Positions 1 to 7,276 of a stretch of DNA of 23,142 nucleotides are shown here, in pieces. The stretch comes from DAOQAU01 sp035354275. Lineage in GTDB: Bacteria > Cyanobacteriota > Vampirovibrionia > Gastranaerophilales > Gastranaerophilaceae. Each line of letters opens with the position of its first letter. Position 1 is the first letter of the stretch. The notes below the pieces were generated by a model, which had not been told where the DNA came from, did no database searches, and worked only from the letters and a program-made list of their open reading frames with translations. The translations under genes were made by a program, and so were the position numbers. Where the stretch lies: the NCBI GenBank assembly GCA_035354275.1, contig DAOQAU010000023.1, positions 1-23,142 on the forward strand, given 5' to 3'.

Positions 1-1
1 G

Positions 2-37
2 GACGCTTGTCCTGTTAGCGTTATCGTTATTGAATAA
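2..37 (+). CDS. 3' end of an upstream gene, possibly a ferredoxin-type protein (partial)
   Basis: Reading frame 2 is open from the window edge and gives DACPVSVIVIE followed by TAA. The segment ACPV, with a Cys-Pro near the end of a short hydrophobic tail, is typical of the last cluster motif of bacterial 4Fe-4S ferredoxins (CxxCxxCxxxCP). The stop is followed 16 nt later by a perfect hairpin, as expected at a gene end. Only 11 codons are visible, so the product is a guess; the other two forward frames also stop soon. The sequence upstream of the window would settle it. Confidence 0.35.
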   Translation, partial: DACPVSVIVIE

Positions 38-53
38 TCGATAATAAAAAACT

Positions 54-93
54 TAAGGGCGAGTTTTCCGAAATTTCGGAAAACTCGCCCTTA
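54..93. terminator. 40-nt perfect palindrome, probable bidirectional terminator
   Basis: The two halves are exact reverse complements: the left arm begins TAAGGGCGAG, the right arm ends CTCGCCCTTA, and the centre is AAATTT. The left flank read on the minus strand gives a T-run (GTTTTTTATT); the right flank on the plus strand gives TTATTTAA. It fits the end of the upstream partial gene and could also stop leftward antisense transcription. It ends only 23 nt before the next start codon, leaving no clear room for a separate promoter. Confidence 0.7.
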
Positions 94-116
94 TTTAACG
101 AATATGGAAGTTTGCA

Positions 117-1526
117 ATGAATCCAAAAATATCTATAATTGTTCCTGTATATAATAATGAAAAATTTTTGTCCGAATGTTTAGACAGTATTTGCCGGCAA
201 ACATTTTCTGATATAGAAATTATTTGCATAAATGATGGCTCAACGGACAACAGTTTAAGTATTCTTGAGGAATATGCGTTAAAAGATAAAAGAATTATCT
301 TATTAAATCAAGAAAACAAAGGGTTGGGCTATACTATGAATCGTGGCATAAAAACCGCCAGCGGGGATTTTATAGGTATTGTCGAATCCGATGATTATAT
401 ACTTGAAAACATGTATGAATCCTTGTATAAAATTGCAGTAAAAAATGATGCCGATTTTGTAAAATCTAATTTTTGTGTCTTTTATGATGAAGAAAATTCA
501 AGAAAATTTATTCAGGTTCCTCTTTTTGACGATGAAAAATATTATAATATCGTTTTAAATCCGAAAAAATCACCGAATGTATTTAACGCTATAATGAACA
601 ATTGGACAGGAATATATAAAAAAGATTTTTTAGAAAAAAATAAAATTTATCATCTTGAAACACCCGGAGCTTCATTTCAGGATACCGGCTTTTGGTTTAA
701 AGCTTTCTGTTGTGCCGAAAGAATTTTTTTCTTAGACAAAGAATTTTATATGTGCAGGCGTGATAATCCGGATTCTTCAGTAAACAGTAAAGAAAAGGTT
801 TTTTGTATTTGTGAAGAATATTCTGAGATTGAAAATTTTTTAAATTCTCGTCCTGATTTAAAAAAATACTTTGAAAAAATTAAAAATCACAAAAAATTTC
901 AAATGTATCAATGGAATTTTACCAGAATGGGTTCAAAATATAAGCAAATGTTTATTAAAAATGCAAGTAAGGAATTTAAGTTAGCGCAAAAAAAAGGGAT
1001 GTTGGACAAAAATTTATTTGGAGCAGGAGAATGGAAAAAGGTTCAATTTTTAATTAAACATCCTGTTTTGTTCCCTTTAAAATATAATCTTTTAAGTCCT
1101 TATACAAAAAAAAGAAAAGAATTAAAAATTCATTTTAAAAAATATTTTGATTGTGTTAGGGCTCAAAAACAAATCAACAAATTAGCTCGAAAATATAAAA
1201 ATAAAAAAATTGTTCTCTACGGCGCAGGAATTTACTGTAAAACACTTTTTGAAAATTATGATTTGTCAAATTTGAATATTGTCGCAGTTGCAGACAGAGG
1301 ATTTAAAAATGAAGAAAACAAAAACTTCTTTAATTTGAATTGTATATTGCCTAAAGATTTGAAAGAATTTGATTGCGACTTAATTTTGTTGGGTGTGTAT
1401 GATACTTTACAAATTTTTGATTATTTACAAGATCAATTACTTGTAGGCAGTAAAAATTCCCAAATAAAAATCTTGCCGATAGTTGAAGATACAGTCATTT
1501 CAAGAATTAAGAACTTTTTTTCATAA
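117..1526 (+). CDS. GT2-family glycosyltransferase with C-terminal Rossmann-like domain
   Basis: Predicted cytoplasmic transferase of a sugar from a nucleotide-sugar donor to a surface polysaccharide or lipid-linked acceptor. Residues 3-115 form a typical GT-A fold: ISIIVPVYNNEKFL at the start, DGSTDN at 40-45 for the nucleotide, and ESDD at 90-93 as the DxD-like metal site. Residues about 360-440 hold a second nucleotide-binding-like segment with VLYGAGIYCKTLFENY, a domain seen at the C-terminus of some capsule or teichoic-type GT2 enzymes. No membrane segment is evident. GGAAG at 106-110 lies 6 nt before the ATG. The gene stands alone on its strand; its last 20 nt overlap the end of the convergent DUF512 gene with no terminator between them. 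Donor and acceptor cannot be read from the sequence. Confidence 0.9.
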   Translation: MNPKISIIVPVYNNEKFLSECLDSICRQTFSDIEIICINDGSTDNSLSILEEYALKDKRIILLNQENKGLGYTMNRGIKTASGDFIGIVESDDYILENMYESLYKIAVKNDADFVKSNFCVFYDEENSRKFIQVPLFDDEKYYNIVLNPKKSPNVFNAIMNNWTGIYKKDFLEKNKIYHLETPGASFQDTGFWFKAFCCAERIFFLDKEFYMCRRDNPDSSVNSKEKVFCICEEYSEIENFLNSRPDLKKYFEKIKNHKKFQMYQWNFTRMGSKYKQMFIKNASKEFKLAQKKGMLDKNLFGAGEWKKVQFLIKHPVLFPLKYNLLSPYTKKRKELKIHFKKYFDCVRAQKQINKLARKYKNKKIVLYGAGIYCKTLFENYDLSNLNIVAVADRGFKNEENKNFFNLNCILPKDLKEFDCDLILLGVYDTLQIFDYLQDQLLVGSKNSQIKILPIVEDTVISRIKNFFS

Positions 1527-2862
1527 TAAATTCTATGATTTCTTTTGTGGAATAAAAATCATTAATTACAATAAAATTAAAACCGGTTTTTTCTTTGACA
1601 TAATCAAGCGTTTTGCCGTCTAAAAAATCCTCAGTGTATGGGCGCAGCATTACGGAGGGAATTATTACGGTTAAGAGTGAAGAGTGAAGGGTGAAGGGAT
1701 TTGTCATTACTGAATTTATTAAATCTTCAGAAGTTATTAGTCCCGCAACGGTTATATTTTCACCCCAGTAATCGGATTTAACCGCAACATAATCAGCCTT
1801 TAAGTTTTTTACTTTATTCAACTCTGTACAAATTTCTTTTATAGCAGGCTCTGCAAGCTTTGACGTTGCAAAAAGAATATTCTTAGGCTCGCTAAGGCTT
1901 TTACTAAGTCGCTTTTTTTCTTTTCCAAAATCATCAAGCAAAAGCCTTAGCGCGCCAACCCCGTCTTCAAGCTGAGAAAAATTACCGTAATATTTGCGTG
2001 GCGGAATATTTGCTTCAGCTAATGAAAAAAATTCATCCGAACAGCAAATAGTTAAATTTGACTTAGTTATTCCCCCTCTCCCCTTGCGGGAGAGGGCAGG
2101 GGTGAGGGGTACATTGATAAATTCATCAACTATCTTAATTGTTTCTATAGCTATTTTTTTTGTAACCGGATATAATTTACCTTTTTGAAATTTAGTGATT
2201 CCAACAGGTACAATCGCAATTGAAACAACGTTTTTAAGTTTTTTCAAGTCAAATAATGTCCTTTTTAATTCTTCTCCGTCATTGTATTTCGGACAAAGCA
2301 CAATTTGAGCGTGGATTGGAATTTCAATTTTTTCAAGCCATTTAAGATGTTTTAAGATATCTGCTGCTTTGGGGTTTTTAAGCATTTTTACCCTTAATTC
2401 GGGATTTGTTGTGTGAACGGAAATATATAAAGGCCCCAATCTTAATTTTTCAATCCTTTTTTTGTCTGCTTCGCTCAAATTTGTCAAGGTTATGTATGTT
2501 CCCTGCAGGTAAGAAAGTCTGTAATCATCATCTTTAATGTACAAAGTTTCTCTCAAACCCTCGGGTTGCTGGTCAACGAAGCAAAAAATACATTTGTTGC
2601 AGCAGGGCTTAACTTTGTCAAAAACTGCGCTTTCAAAAATTATTCCCAAATCATCGTCAAAATCTTTTTCAATTTCGATTACTTCGATTTCGCCGTTTAT
2701 TTTTTTAATTTCAATTGTAACAAGTTCGCTTTTGCACAGAAAATTATAGTCAATCATATCAGACATTTTTTGCTCATCGATTGACAAAATTTCATCGCCT
2801 GATTGTATTTCAAGTTCATGTGCTATTGAGTTTTTTTCTGTTTTGCTAACTATTGCAGGCAT
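1507..2862 (-). CDS. PDZ/DUF512 Fe-S protein (cyanobacterial radical-SAM-like oxidoreductase family)
   Basis: This is a 451-residue protein of the DUF512 group (cyanobacterial FeS family TIGR03279), whose biochemical role is not established. Residues 1-60 are a short PDZ-like domain (SGDEILSIDEQ). C87, C91 and C94 form CxxxCxxC, the radical SAM cluster pattern, followed by FVDQQPEGLRETLYIKDDDY, highly typical of the family. The C-terminal DUF512 part carries SDEFF, LEDGVGALRLL, ITVAGLIT and IPSVMLR. Two repeat-derived inserts are visible in the product: PLTPALSRKGRGG, from a palindromic element at 2072-2109, and a heptamer run at 1675-1695; both keep the frame. The ATG lies one base after the stop of the padR-like gene, so the two are probably co-transcribed. 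No clear Shine-Dalgarno site precedes the start, suggesting coupling to translation of the upstream gene. Confidence 0.88.
   Translation of the reverse strand: MPAIVSKTEKNSIAHELEIQSGDEILSIDEQKMSDMIDYNFLCKSELVTIEIKKINGEIEVIEIEKDFDDDLGIIFESAVFDKVKPCCNKCIFCFVDQQPEGLRETLYIKDDDYRLSYLQGTYITLTNLSEADKKRIEKLRLGPLYISVHTTNPELRVKMLKNPKAADILKHLKWLEKIEIPIHAQIVLCPKYNDGEELKRTLFDLKKLKNVVSIAIVPVGITKFQKGKLYPVTKKIAIETIKIVDEFINVPLTPALSRKGRGGITKSNLTICCSDEFFSLAEANIPPRKYYGNFSQLEDGVGALRLLLDDFGKEKKRLSKSLSEPKNILFATSKLAEPAIKEICTELNKVKNLKADYVAVKSDYWGENITVAGLITSEDLINSVMTNPFTLHSSLLTVIIPSVMLRPYTEDFLDGKTLDYVKEKTGFNFIVINDFYSTKEIIEFIMKKSS
1675..1695. repeat. Heptamer tandem repeat, 3 units, inside a CDS
   Basis: The plus strand reads GAGTGAA, GAGTGAA, GGGTGAA, then GGG. 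It lies inside the DUF512 coding region, where family members have a variable linker just before the IPSVMLR motif. It resembles the other 7- and 8-base arrays at 7272, 9981 and 10031. The reading frame is kept. Confidence 0.7.
2072..2109. repeat. GC-rich palindromic repeat element inserted in frame in the DUF512 gene
   Basis: CCCTCTCCC (2074-2082) and GGGAGAGGG (2088-2096) form a hairpin with a 5-nt loop, followed by CAGGGGTGAGGGG. Read on the minus strand it encodes PLTPALSRKGRG, a peptide I recognise as a recurrent repeat product in many unrelated bacterial genomes. Its base composition is far richer in G+C than the host gene. It lies between VDEFIN and LTICCSDEFF, at a place where homologues appear shorter. 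It resembles in behaviour the in-frame palindromic elements described in Rickettsia, but I do not claim homology. Confidence 0.75.
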
Positions 2863-2863
2863 T

Positions 2864-3385
2864 TTATACTTTATTATTTTCTTTATCTAAACTTTCAATC
2901 AGAGAAATCAGATTATTATATTCAACAATGGAATTATCCAAAATAATCCGTTGATAAAAGTTCAGGGAATTGTAATCGTTTGCAAGAATTTTTTCTGCGC
3001 TGTGTTTGTGTTCAAAAGCCTTATTTTTAATTAATGAAAACAAAATTTTGCGCTCGTCTTTTGCAAGATACGAAGCACAACATAGCTTAATTCTGGCATT
3101 TGAAGCAAATTGAAGCGGATTGTCCGATAATTTTTCAAGCAAAAGTTGGGTTAATTTTTCTCTGCCTTCGCTTGTGACAGAGTAATAACCCGATAATTTT
3201 CCGCCTTCCGAGATTGCTTTTCTGGAACGGATAACCCCTTCTTTTTCAAGCCGGTTAAGTGCAGGTTTTATCGCACCGAAGCTGGGTTGGGAAAATGCCG
3301 CAAAATTATCCAGTATCGCCTTTAAAACGGCATACATTGTCATTTCCCGCTCAGATAAAACATACAAAATCAGCAACTCAATCAT
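2864..3385 (-). CDS. PadR-family winged-helix transcriptional regulator
   Basis: This 173-residue protein opens with IELLILYVLSEREMTMYAVLKAI, the first helix and turn of PadR proteins. It continues with PALNRLEKEGVIRSR, the recognition helix region, and GYYSVTSEGREKL, the wing. Residues about 95-170 form the helical C-terminal dimerisation part usual for the longer PadR type. The ligand is unknown. The stop codon is separated by one base from the DUF512 start, so it is the first gene of a leftward pair and may regulate that pair. Upstream of the ATG I see no Shine-Dalgarno site; TATGCT and TAATAT near 3390-3405 on the minus strand could serve as a -10 box with a very short leader. A long hairpin begins 23 nt upstream. 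Confidence 0.88.
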   Translation of the reverse strand: MIELLILYVLSEREMTMYAVLKAILDNFAAFSQPSFGAIKPALNRLEKEGVIRSRKAISEGGKLSGYYSVTSEGREKLTQLLLEKLSDNPLQFASNARIKLCCASYLAKDERKILFSLIKNKAFEHKHSAEKILANDYNSLNFYQRIILDNSIVEYNNLISLIESLDKENNKV

Positions 3386-3407
3386 ATGTGTATATTAGCA
3401 TAAAAAT

Positions 3408-3447
3408 AACAGGTGCGGAATTTTTTTAAAAAAATTCCGCACCTGTT
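3408..3447. terminator. 40-nt perfect palindrome between divergent genes
   Basis: The left arm AACAGGTGCGGAATTTTTTT is exactly complementary to the right arm, with no loop bases. It has the form of a bidirectional terminator (T-rich on both exits) but sits between the divergent padR-like and uppS genes, overlapping the likely -35 region on both sides. In that place it may block antisense read-through coming from the convergent genes further left and right, or act on the two promoters. The structure is certain; the function is not. Confidence 0.65.
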
Positions 3448-3474
3448 TTACAAAAAAATTATTTGATTTATAAT
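3447..3474 (+). promoter_or_regulatory. Probable sigma70-type promoter of uppS-rdgB
   Basis: TTTACA at 3447-3452 and a perfect TATAAT at 3469-3474 are separated by 16 nt. The start codon of uppS follows 35 nt after the -10 box. The first base of the -35 box is the last base of the palindrome at 3408-3447. Confidence 0.6.
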
Positions 3475-3509
3475 CAAGCTACTATCATACAAGAAAGAAG
3501 TGAAATATT

Positions 3510-4250
3510 TTGACAAAGACATTGACAAAACAAGATGTAGCTGAAATCGTTAAAAAAACAAATCTTCAGCATATAGCAATAATTATGGACGGAAATCGCC
3601 GTTGGGCAAAGAAAAAAAATTTACCCTCTGCCATAGGTCATAAAAAAGGGGTTGATTCGCTCAAAACCGCACTTAAATCCTGTCATAAATTCGGGATTAA
3701 ATATTTAACGGTTTACGCTTTTTCAACCGAAAACTGGAACAGAAAGCAGGAAGAAGTCGATTTTTTAATGGATTTGTTGGCTCAAACAATCAAAAAAGAA
3801 CTTAAGGACCTTCATAAAAACAGTGTGGTTATAAAATTTATCGGAGATTTGTCAAAGCTTAACCCTAAACTTCAAAAAATATTATTTAACGCCGAAGAAG
3901 TCACAAAAGACAACACGGGCGTAAACCTTCAAATAGCATTCAATTACGGTTCAAGAGATGAAATCGTAAATGCCGTTAAAAATATTTCACAAAAAGTTTT
4001 AAACAAAGAAATTGCACCCGATAAAATTACCGAAGAAATTATTTCAAAAGAATTATACACAAGCAACATTCCCGATCCTGATTTGCTTATCAGAACAGGC
4101 GGAGAAAAAAGAATTTCAAATTATCTTCTCTGGCAGATAGCTTATTCTGAAATTCTTATTACGGGCGAATTTTGGCCTGATTTTGACGAGCAGTCGATGG
4201 AAGAAGCAATTTTGGAATTTAACCGTCGTCAGCGACGCTTTGGAGGTTAA
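3510..4250 (+). CDS. uppS: Isoprenyl transferase (undecaprenyl diphosphate synthase)
   Basis: It condenses isopentenyl diphosphate onto farnesyl diphosphate in cis to give the C55 lipid carrier for peptidoglycan and surface polysaccharides. The 246 residues match the usual length. HIAIIMDGNRRWAKKK at 21-36 carries the catalytic Asp27, YAFSTENWNR at 69-78 is the second motif, and DLLIRTGGEKRISNYLLWQ at 191-209 with AYSE binds the diphosphate. The start is TTG at 3510; a nearby GTG at 3500 is out of frame. The purine-rich stretch AAGAAAGAAG at 3491-3500 may serve as a weak ribosome site. It is followed after 3 nt by rdgB, whose Shine-Dalgarno site lies in the end of this gene, so the two form an operon. 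Confidence 0.95.
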   Translation: MTKTLTKQDVAEIVKKTNLQHIAIIMDGNRRWAKKKNLPSAIGHKKGVDSLKTALKSCHKFGIKYLTVYAFSTENWNRKQEEVDFLMDLLAQTIKKELKDLHKNSVVIKFIGDLSKLNPKLQKILFNAEEVTKDNTGVNLQIAFNYGSRDEIVNAVKNISQKVLNKEIAPDKITEEIISKELYTSNIPDPDLLIRTGGEKRISNYLLWQIAYSEILITGEFWPDFDEQSMEEAILEFNRRQRRFGG

Positions 4251-4253
4251 GCT

Positions 4254-4835
4254 TTGTTTAAGATAGTTCTTGCAACCGCAAACAAGCATAAAGTGGAAGA
4301 AATTAACGCTATTTGCGAGGGGTTTGGCATAAAGTTTATCATGCCGCCAAAAGGCTTTGACCCCATTGAAGACGGAAAGATTTTTGAAGAAAATGCCCTG
4401 ATTAAAGCAAAAGCCGCCAATAAATTAACAGGTCTTCCTTCACTTGCAGATGATTCGGGACTTTGCGTTGACGCGCTAAAAGGATTTCCCGGAATTTTTT
4501 CTGCAAGATATGCAAAAACTCAAAGTGAAAAAATTAAAAAAATTCTAGCCGAAATGAAAAATATTCCGAATGAAAATCGCGGAGCAAAATTTGTCTGCGC
4601 AATGGTTTTACTTGATAAAGACGGTAAAATTCTTTTCCAAACAAGAGGCGAATGTCACGGAAAAATCGCCCTTGAGGCTAAAGGTCAAAACGGATTCGGG
4701 TTTGATCCCATATTCATTGTAAAAGGGGGCAATTCCACTATGGCGGAACTGAGCGAAGAAGAAAAAAATAAAATTTCTCACCGTGGAATTGCCCTTCAAA
4801 AAGTTCTTAATTATACTAATAAAAAATTAATATAA
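4254..4835 (+). CDS. rdgB: dITP/XTP pyrophosphatase (RdgB/HAM1 family)
   Basis: It cleaves non-canonical purine nucleoside triphosphates such as dITP, ITP and XTP to the monophosphates, keeping them out of DNA and RNA. The 193-residue protein has the family landmarks in order: ATANKHKVEEI at 7-17, FEENALIKA at 44-52, LADDSGLCVDALKGFPG at 64-80, SARYA at 83-87, GFGFDPIF at 147-154 and SHRGIALQK at 175-183. The start is TTG with GGAGG at 4242-4246, 7 nt upstream, inside the last codons of uppS. No terminator follows, so some read-through into the hydrogenase operon is possible. Confidence 0.95.
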   Translation: MFKIVLATANKHKVEEINAICEGFGIKFIMPPKGFDPIEDGKIFEENALIKAKAANKLTGLPSLADDSGLCVDALKGFPGIFSARYAKTQSEKIKKILAEMKNIPNENRGAKFVCAMVLLDKDGKILFQTRGECHGKIALEAKGQNGFGFDPIFIVKGGNSTMAELSEEEKNKISHRGIALQKVLNYTNKKLI

Positions 4836-4852
4836 TTAAGGTATCTTTTCTC

Positions 4853-4880
4853 TTGATTTTATGTGTTTTTGTGCGATAAT
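4853..4880 (+). promoter_or_regulatory. Probable promoter of the hydrogenase operon
   Basis: TTGATT at 4853-4858 and GATAAT at 4875-4880 are 16 nt apart, a good sigma70-type match in the gap between rdgB and the hydrogenase genes. Transcription would begin near 4887, inside the operator-like inverted repeat that follows. Confidence 0.6.
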
Positions 4881-4884
4881 TTAA

Positions 4885-4902
4885 TTGTGATAAAAATCAC
4901 GC
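4885..4902 (+). promoter_or_regulatory. Candidate operator (Rex- or CRP/FNR-like) at the hydrogenase promoter
   Basis: The sequence TTGTGATAAAAATCACGC contains a perfect inverted repeat GTGAT-AAAA-ATCAC (4887-4900). Its first half matches the Rex half-site TTGTGA and the second matches its first four complementary bases with the right N6 spacing. It equally fits TGTGA-N6-TCACA sites of CRP-type regulators, with one mismatch. It covers the expected transcription start, a position typical for repression. Rex senses the NADH/NAD ratio and is known to control bifurcating hydrogenase genes in other anaerobes. No regulator gene for it lies in the window. Confidence 0.55.
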
Positions 4903-4937
4903 TAAAAACATTTTTATGAATAAAGAAGGAGAAAAAG

Positions 4938-5438
4938 ATGTCAAGTACAGACATAGCCAAAGTTGATTTTGATAAAGTCAATGAAATTATACTCTCATGC
5001 GGACCTAAAAAATCTAACGTAATTGCGATTTTACAAAAAATTCAGGAAGAATTCAGATATTTGCCAGAAGATGCCCTGACATATATCGGAACAAAAATAG
5101 AAGGGCTTTCCCCTGCGACTGTATATGGGGTAGCAACTTTTTATAACCAGTTTAGCTTGGATCCCAAAGGAAAATATATTATCAGGGTTTGCGACGGAAC
5201 GGCATGCCATGTTCGCGGTTCAATGCCTTTATTAACTGCACTTAAAGCAAAATTAAATTTAAAAGAAGGCAAATTTACAACCGATGATATGATGTTTACG
5301 GTTGAGATTGTAAGCTGTCTTGGTGCTTGCAGTTTATCACCGGTTATTGTCGTAAACGGTAAAGTTTATCCAAAAATGACGACGGATGCTCTTAAAATAG
5401 TTGTAGATACTCTGTTAAAACAAGAAAGAGGAGAATAG
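4938..5438 (+). CDS. hydC: NuoE-like [2Fe-2S] subunit of the [FeFe] hydrogenase complex
   Basis: This is the small subunit of a trimeric NAD(H)/ferredoxin-linked hydrogenase, cytoplasmic. At 166 residues it has a helical N-terminus (VNEIILSCGPKKSNVIAILQKIQEEFRYLP) and a thioredoxin-like [2Fe-2S] domain with ligands C85 and C90 (CDGTAC) and C127 and C131 (CLGAC), the standard NuoE spacing. AAGGAG near 4926-4931 lies 6 nt before the ATG. It is the first gene of the operon; its stop is 2 nt before the next start, whose Shine-Dalgarno site (GAGGAG, 5428-5433) lies inside it. The order NuoE-like, NuoF-like, HydA is the usual one for HydABC-type enzymes. NuoE of complex I is the alternative, ruled out by the hydrogenase that follows. 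Confidence 0.92.
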   Translation: MSSTDIAKVDFDKVNEIILSCGPKKSNVIAILQKIQEEFRYLPEDALTYIGTKIEGLSPATVYGVATFYNQFSLDPKGKYIIRVCDGTACHVRGSMPLLTALKAKLNLKEGKFTTDDMMFTVEIVSCLGACSLSPVIVVNGKVYPKMTTDALKIVVDTLLKQERGE

Positions 5439-5440
5439 CA

Positions 5441-7276
5441 ATGACCATAGTGGAAGTAAAACAAGAAGAAGCTAAAAAGAACATAGCGGCACAAGGTACA
5501 AGAATTTTGGTTTGTGCCGGAACAGGCTGTGTTGCTTGCGGCGCACTTGAAATTATAGAAGAATTTAAGAAAAAAGGATTAGATGCATCAACTATTCAAT
5601 CAGATAAAATGACCGTTGTGCCGACAGGCTGCCACGGTTTTTGTGAACAGGGTGTTTTAATTTTAATCCCTGATTTAGGAATTAATTACGTAAAAGTTCA
5701 AAAAGAAGATGTTGATGAAATTATCGATAGTGTTAAAACCGGTGTTCCGGTCGAAAGACTTTTGTATGTTGACAAAGACACAGGTGAAAAAATTCAAAAA
5801 CGCGAAGAAATAAACTTTTATAAAAAACAAAACAGAACGGCACTGGGCAATGTCGGGAAAATTAATGCCGAAGAAATAAACGATGCAATAGCTTTCAGAG
5901 GTTATGAGGCTTTAGAAAAAGTTTTAACAAAAATGACTCCCGATGAAGTTATCAAAGAAGTTACGGATTCAGGCTTAAGAGGCAGAGGCGGCGGCGGATT
6001 TCCGACCGGTAAAAAATGGTTCTTTACAAGAGTAGCTCAAGGCGATAAAAAATACGTCGTGTGTAACGCTGACGAGGGAGATCCCGGTGCATTTATGGAC
6101 GGCAGCCTTATGGAAGGCGATCCGCATAGATTGCTTGAAGGTATGGCAATTGCAGCTTATGCTATCGGAGCAGATGAAGCATATATCTACGTAAGAGCCG
6201 AATACCCGCTTTCTATAAGACGTTTGAGAATTGCGATTAAGCAAGCTGAAGAAAACGGATTTTTAGGCAAGAACATTTTAGGAACAGGTTTTAATTTTGA
6301 AATTCATATCAAAGAAGGTGCAGGAGCTTTTGTTTGCGGTGAAGAAACAGCTCTAATCGCTTCAATCGAAGGCGAAAGAGGGATGCCAAGATCAAAACCT
6401 CCTTTCCCTGCAAACAAAGGTCTTTTTGGAAAACCGACACTTATCAATAACGTAGAAACTTACGGAAATGTTCCGGGAATTCTGTTAAACGGGGCAAGTT
6501 GGTTTGCCGCATTTGGAACAGATAATTCCAAAGGGACAAAAACATTTTCTTTGACGGGCGACATTAATAACACAGGACTTATCGAAGTTCCTATGGGAAT
6601 AACTTTAAGAGAAATTATATATGATATCGGCGGAGGACTTCGTGGCGGCAAAAAATTTAAAGCCGCACAAATCGGCGGTCCATCAGGCGGATGCTTAACA
6701 GAAGAACATCTTGATATGCCTATGGATTACGATAATCTTACAAAAGCAGGTGCAATGGTAGGTTCAGGCGGACTTGTTATTATGAACGAAGACACCTGTA
6801 TTGTTGAAATCGCACGTTTCTTTGCAAGTTTCACCCAAAGAGAATCTTGCGGAAAATGTGTTCCTTGCAGAGAAGGTACAAAACAAATGCTTGCGATTCT
6901 TGAAAAAATAGTCGCGGGCAAAGGCGAAATGGAAGATTTGGATGTTTTGGAAGATTTAGCTATAGCGGTTAAGGACGGTTCACTTTGCGGACTTGGTAAA
7001 ACAGCACCGAATCCTGTACTTTCGACTTTAAAATACTTCAGAGATGAATATATAGCACACATTAAGGACAAAAAATGTCCCGCAGGTGTTTGTACCGCGA
7101 TGAAGAAAATAGTTATTACAGATAAATGTATCGGTTGTACCAAATGTGCAAGAACTTGTCCCGTGGCTGCAATTACAGGGAATGTCAAAGAACAGCATGT
7201 TATTGACCAGGACAAATGCATTAAATGCGAAGCTTGTATTGGCGTTTGTCCTGTTAAAGCGATAATTAAGGAGTAA
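5441..7276 (+). CDS. hydB: NuoF-like NAD(H)/FMN subunit of the [FeFe] hydrogenase complex
   Basis: This flavin subunit exchanges electrons with NAD(H) and passes them to the hydrogenase subunit. The 611 residues carry, in order: a thioredoxin-like [2Fe-2S] domain (C25, C30, C64, C68); the NADH/FMN-binding NuoF core with RGRGGGGFPTG at 180-190 and GAGAFVCGEETALI at 293-306; the 4Fe-4S site ESCGKCVPC (C470, C473, C476) with C516; and a C-terminal ferredoxin-like part with two CxxCxxCxxxCP motifs (C563-C573 and C593-C603). The extra N- and C-terminal cluster domains separate HydB-type subunits from plain complex I NuoF. No key residue appears missing. The stop codon lies inside a short heptamer repeat at 7272-7292. 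Confidence 0.94.
   Translation: MTIVEVKQEEAKKNIAAQGTRILVCAGTGCVACGALEIIEEFKKKGLDASTIQSDKMTVVPTGCHGFCEQGVLILIPDLGINYVKVQKEDVDEIIDSVKTGVPVERLLYVDKDTGEKIQKREEINFYKKQNRTALGNVGKINAEEINDAIAFRGYEALEKVLTKMTPDEVIKEVTDSGLRGRGGGGFPTGKKWFFTRVAQGDKKYVVCNADEGDPGAFMDGSLMEGDPHRLLEGMAIAAYAIGADEAYIYVRAEYPLSIRRLRIAIKQAEENGFLGKNILGTGFNFEIHIKEGAGAFVCGEETALIASIEGERGMPRSKPPFPANKGLFGKPTLINNVETYGNVPGILLNGASWFAAFGTDNSKGTKTFSLTGDINNTGLIEVPMGITLREIIYDIGGGLRGGKKFKAAQIGGPSGGCLTEEHLDMPMDYDNLTKAGAMVGSGGLVIMNEDTCIVEIARFFASFTQRESCGKCVPCREGTKQMLAILEKIVAGKGEMEDLDVLEDLAIAVKDGSLCGLGKTAPNPVLSTLKYFRDEYIAHIKDKKCPAGVCTAMKKIVITDKCIGCTKCARTCPVAAITGNVKEQHVIDQDKCIKCEACIGVCPVKAIIKE

Noticed and set aside
4938..7276. Complex I (nuoEF) interpretation
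   Set aside because: The extra ferredoxin-type domains of the NuoF-like protein and the immediately following HydA show a hydrogenase complex.
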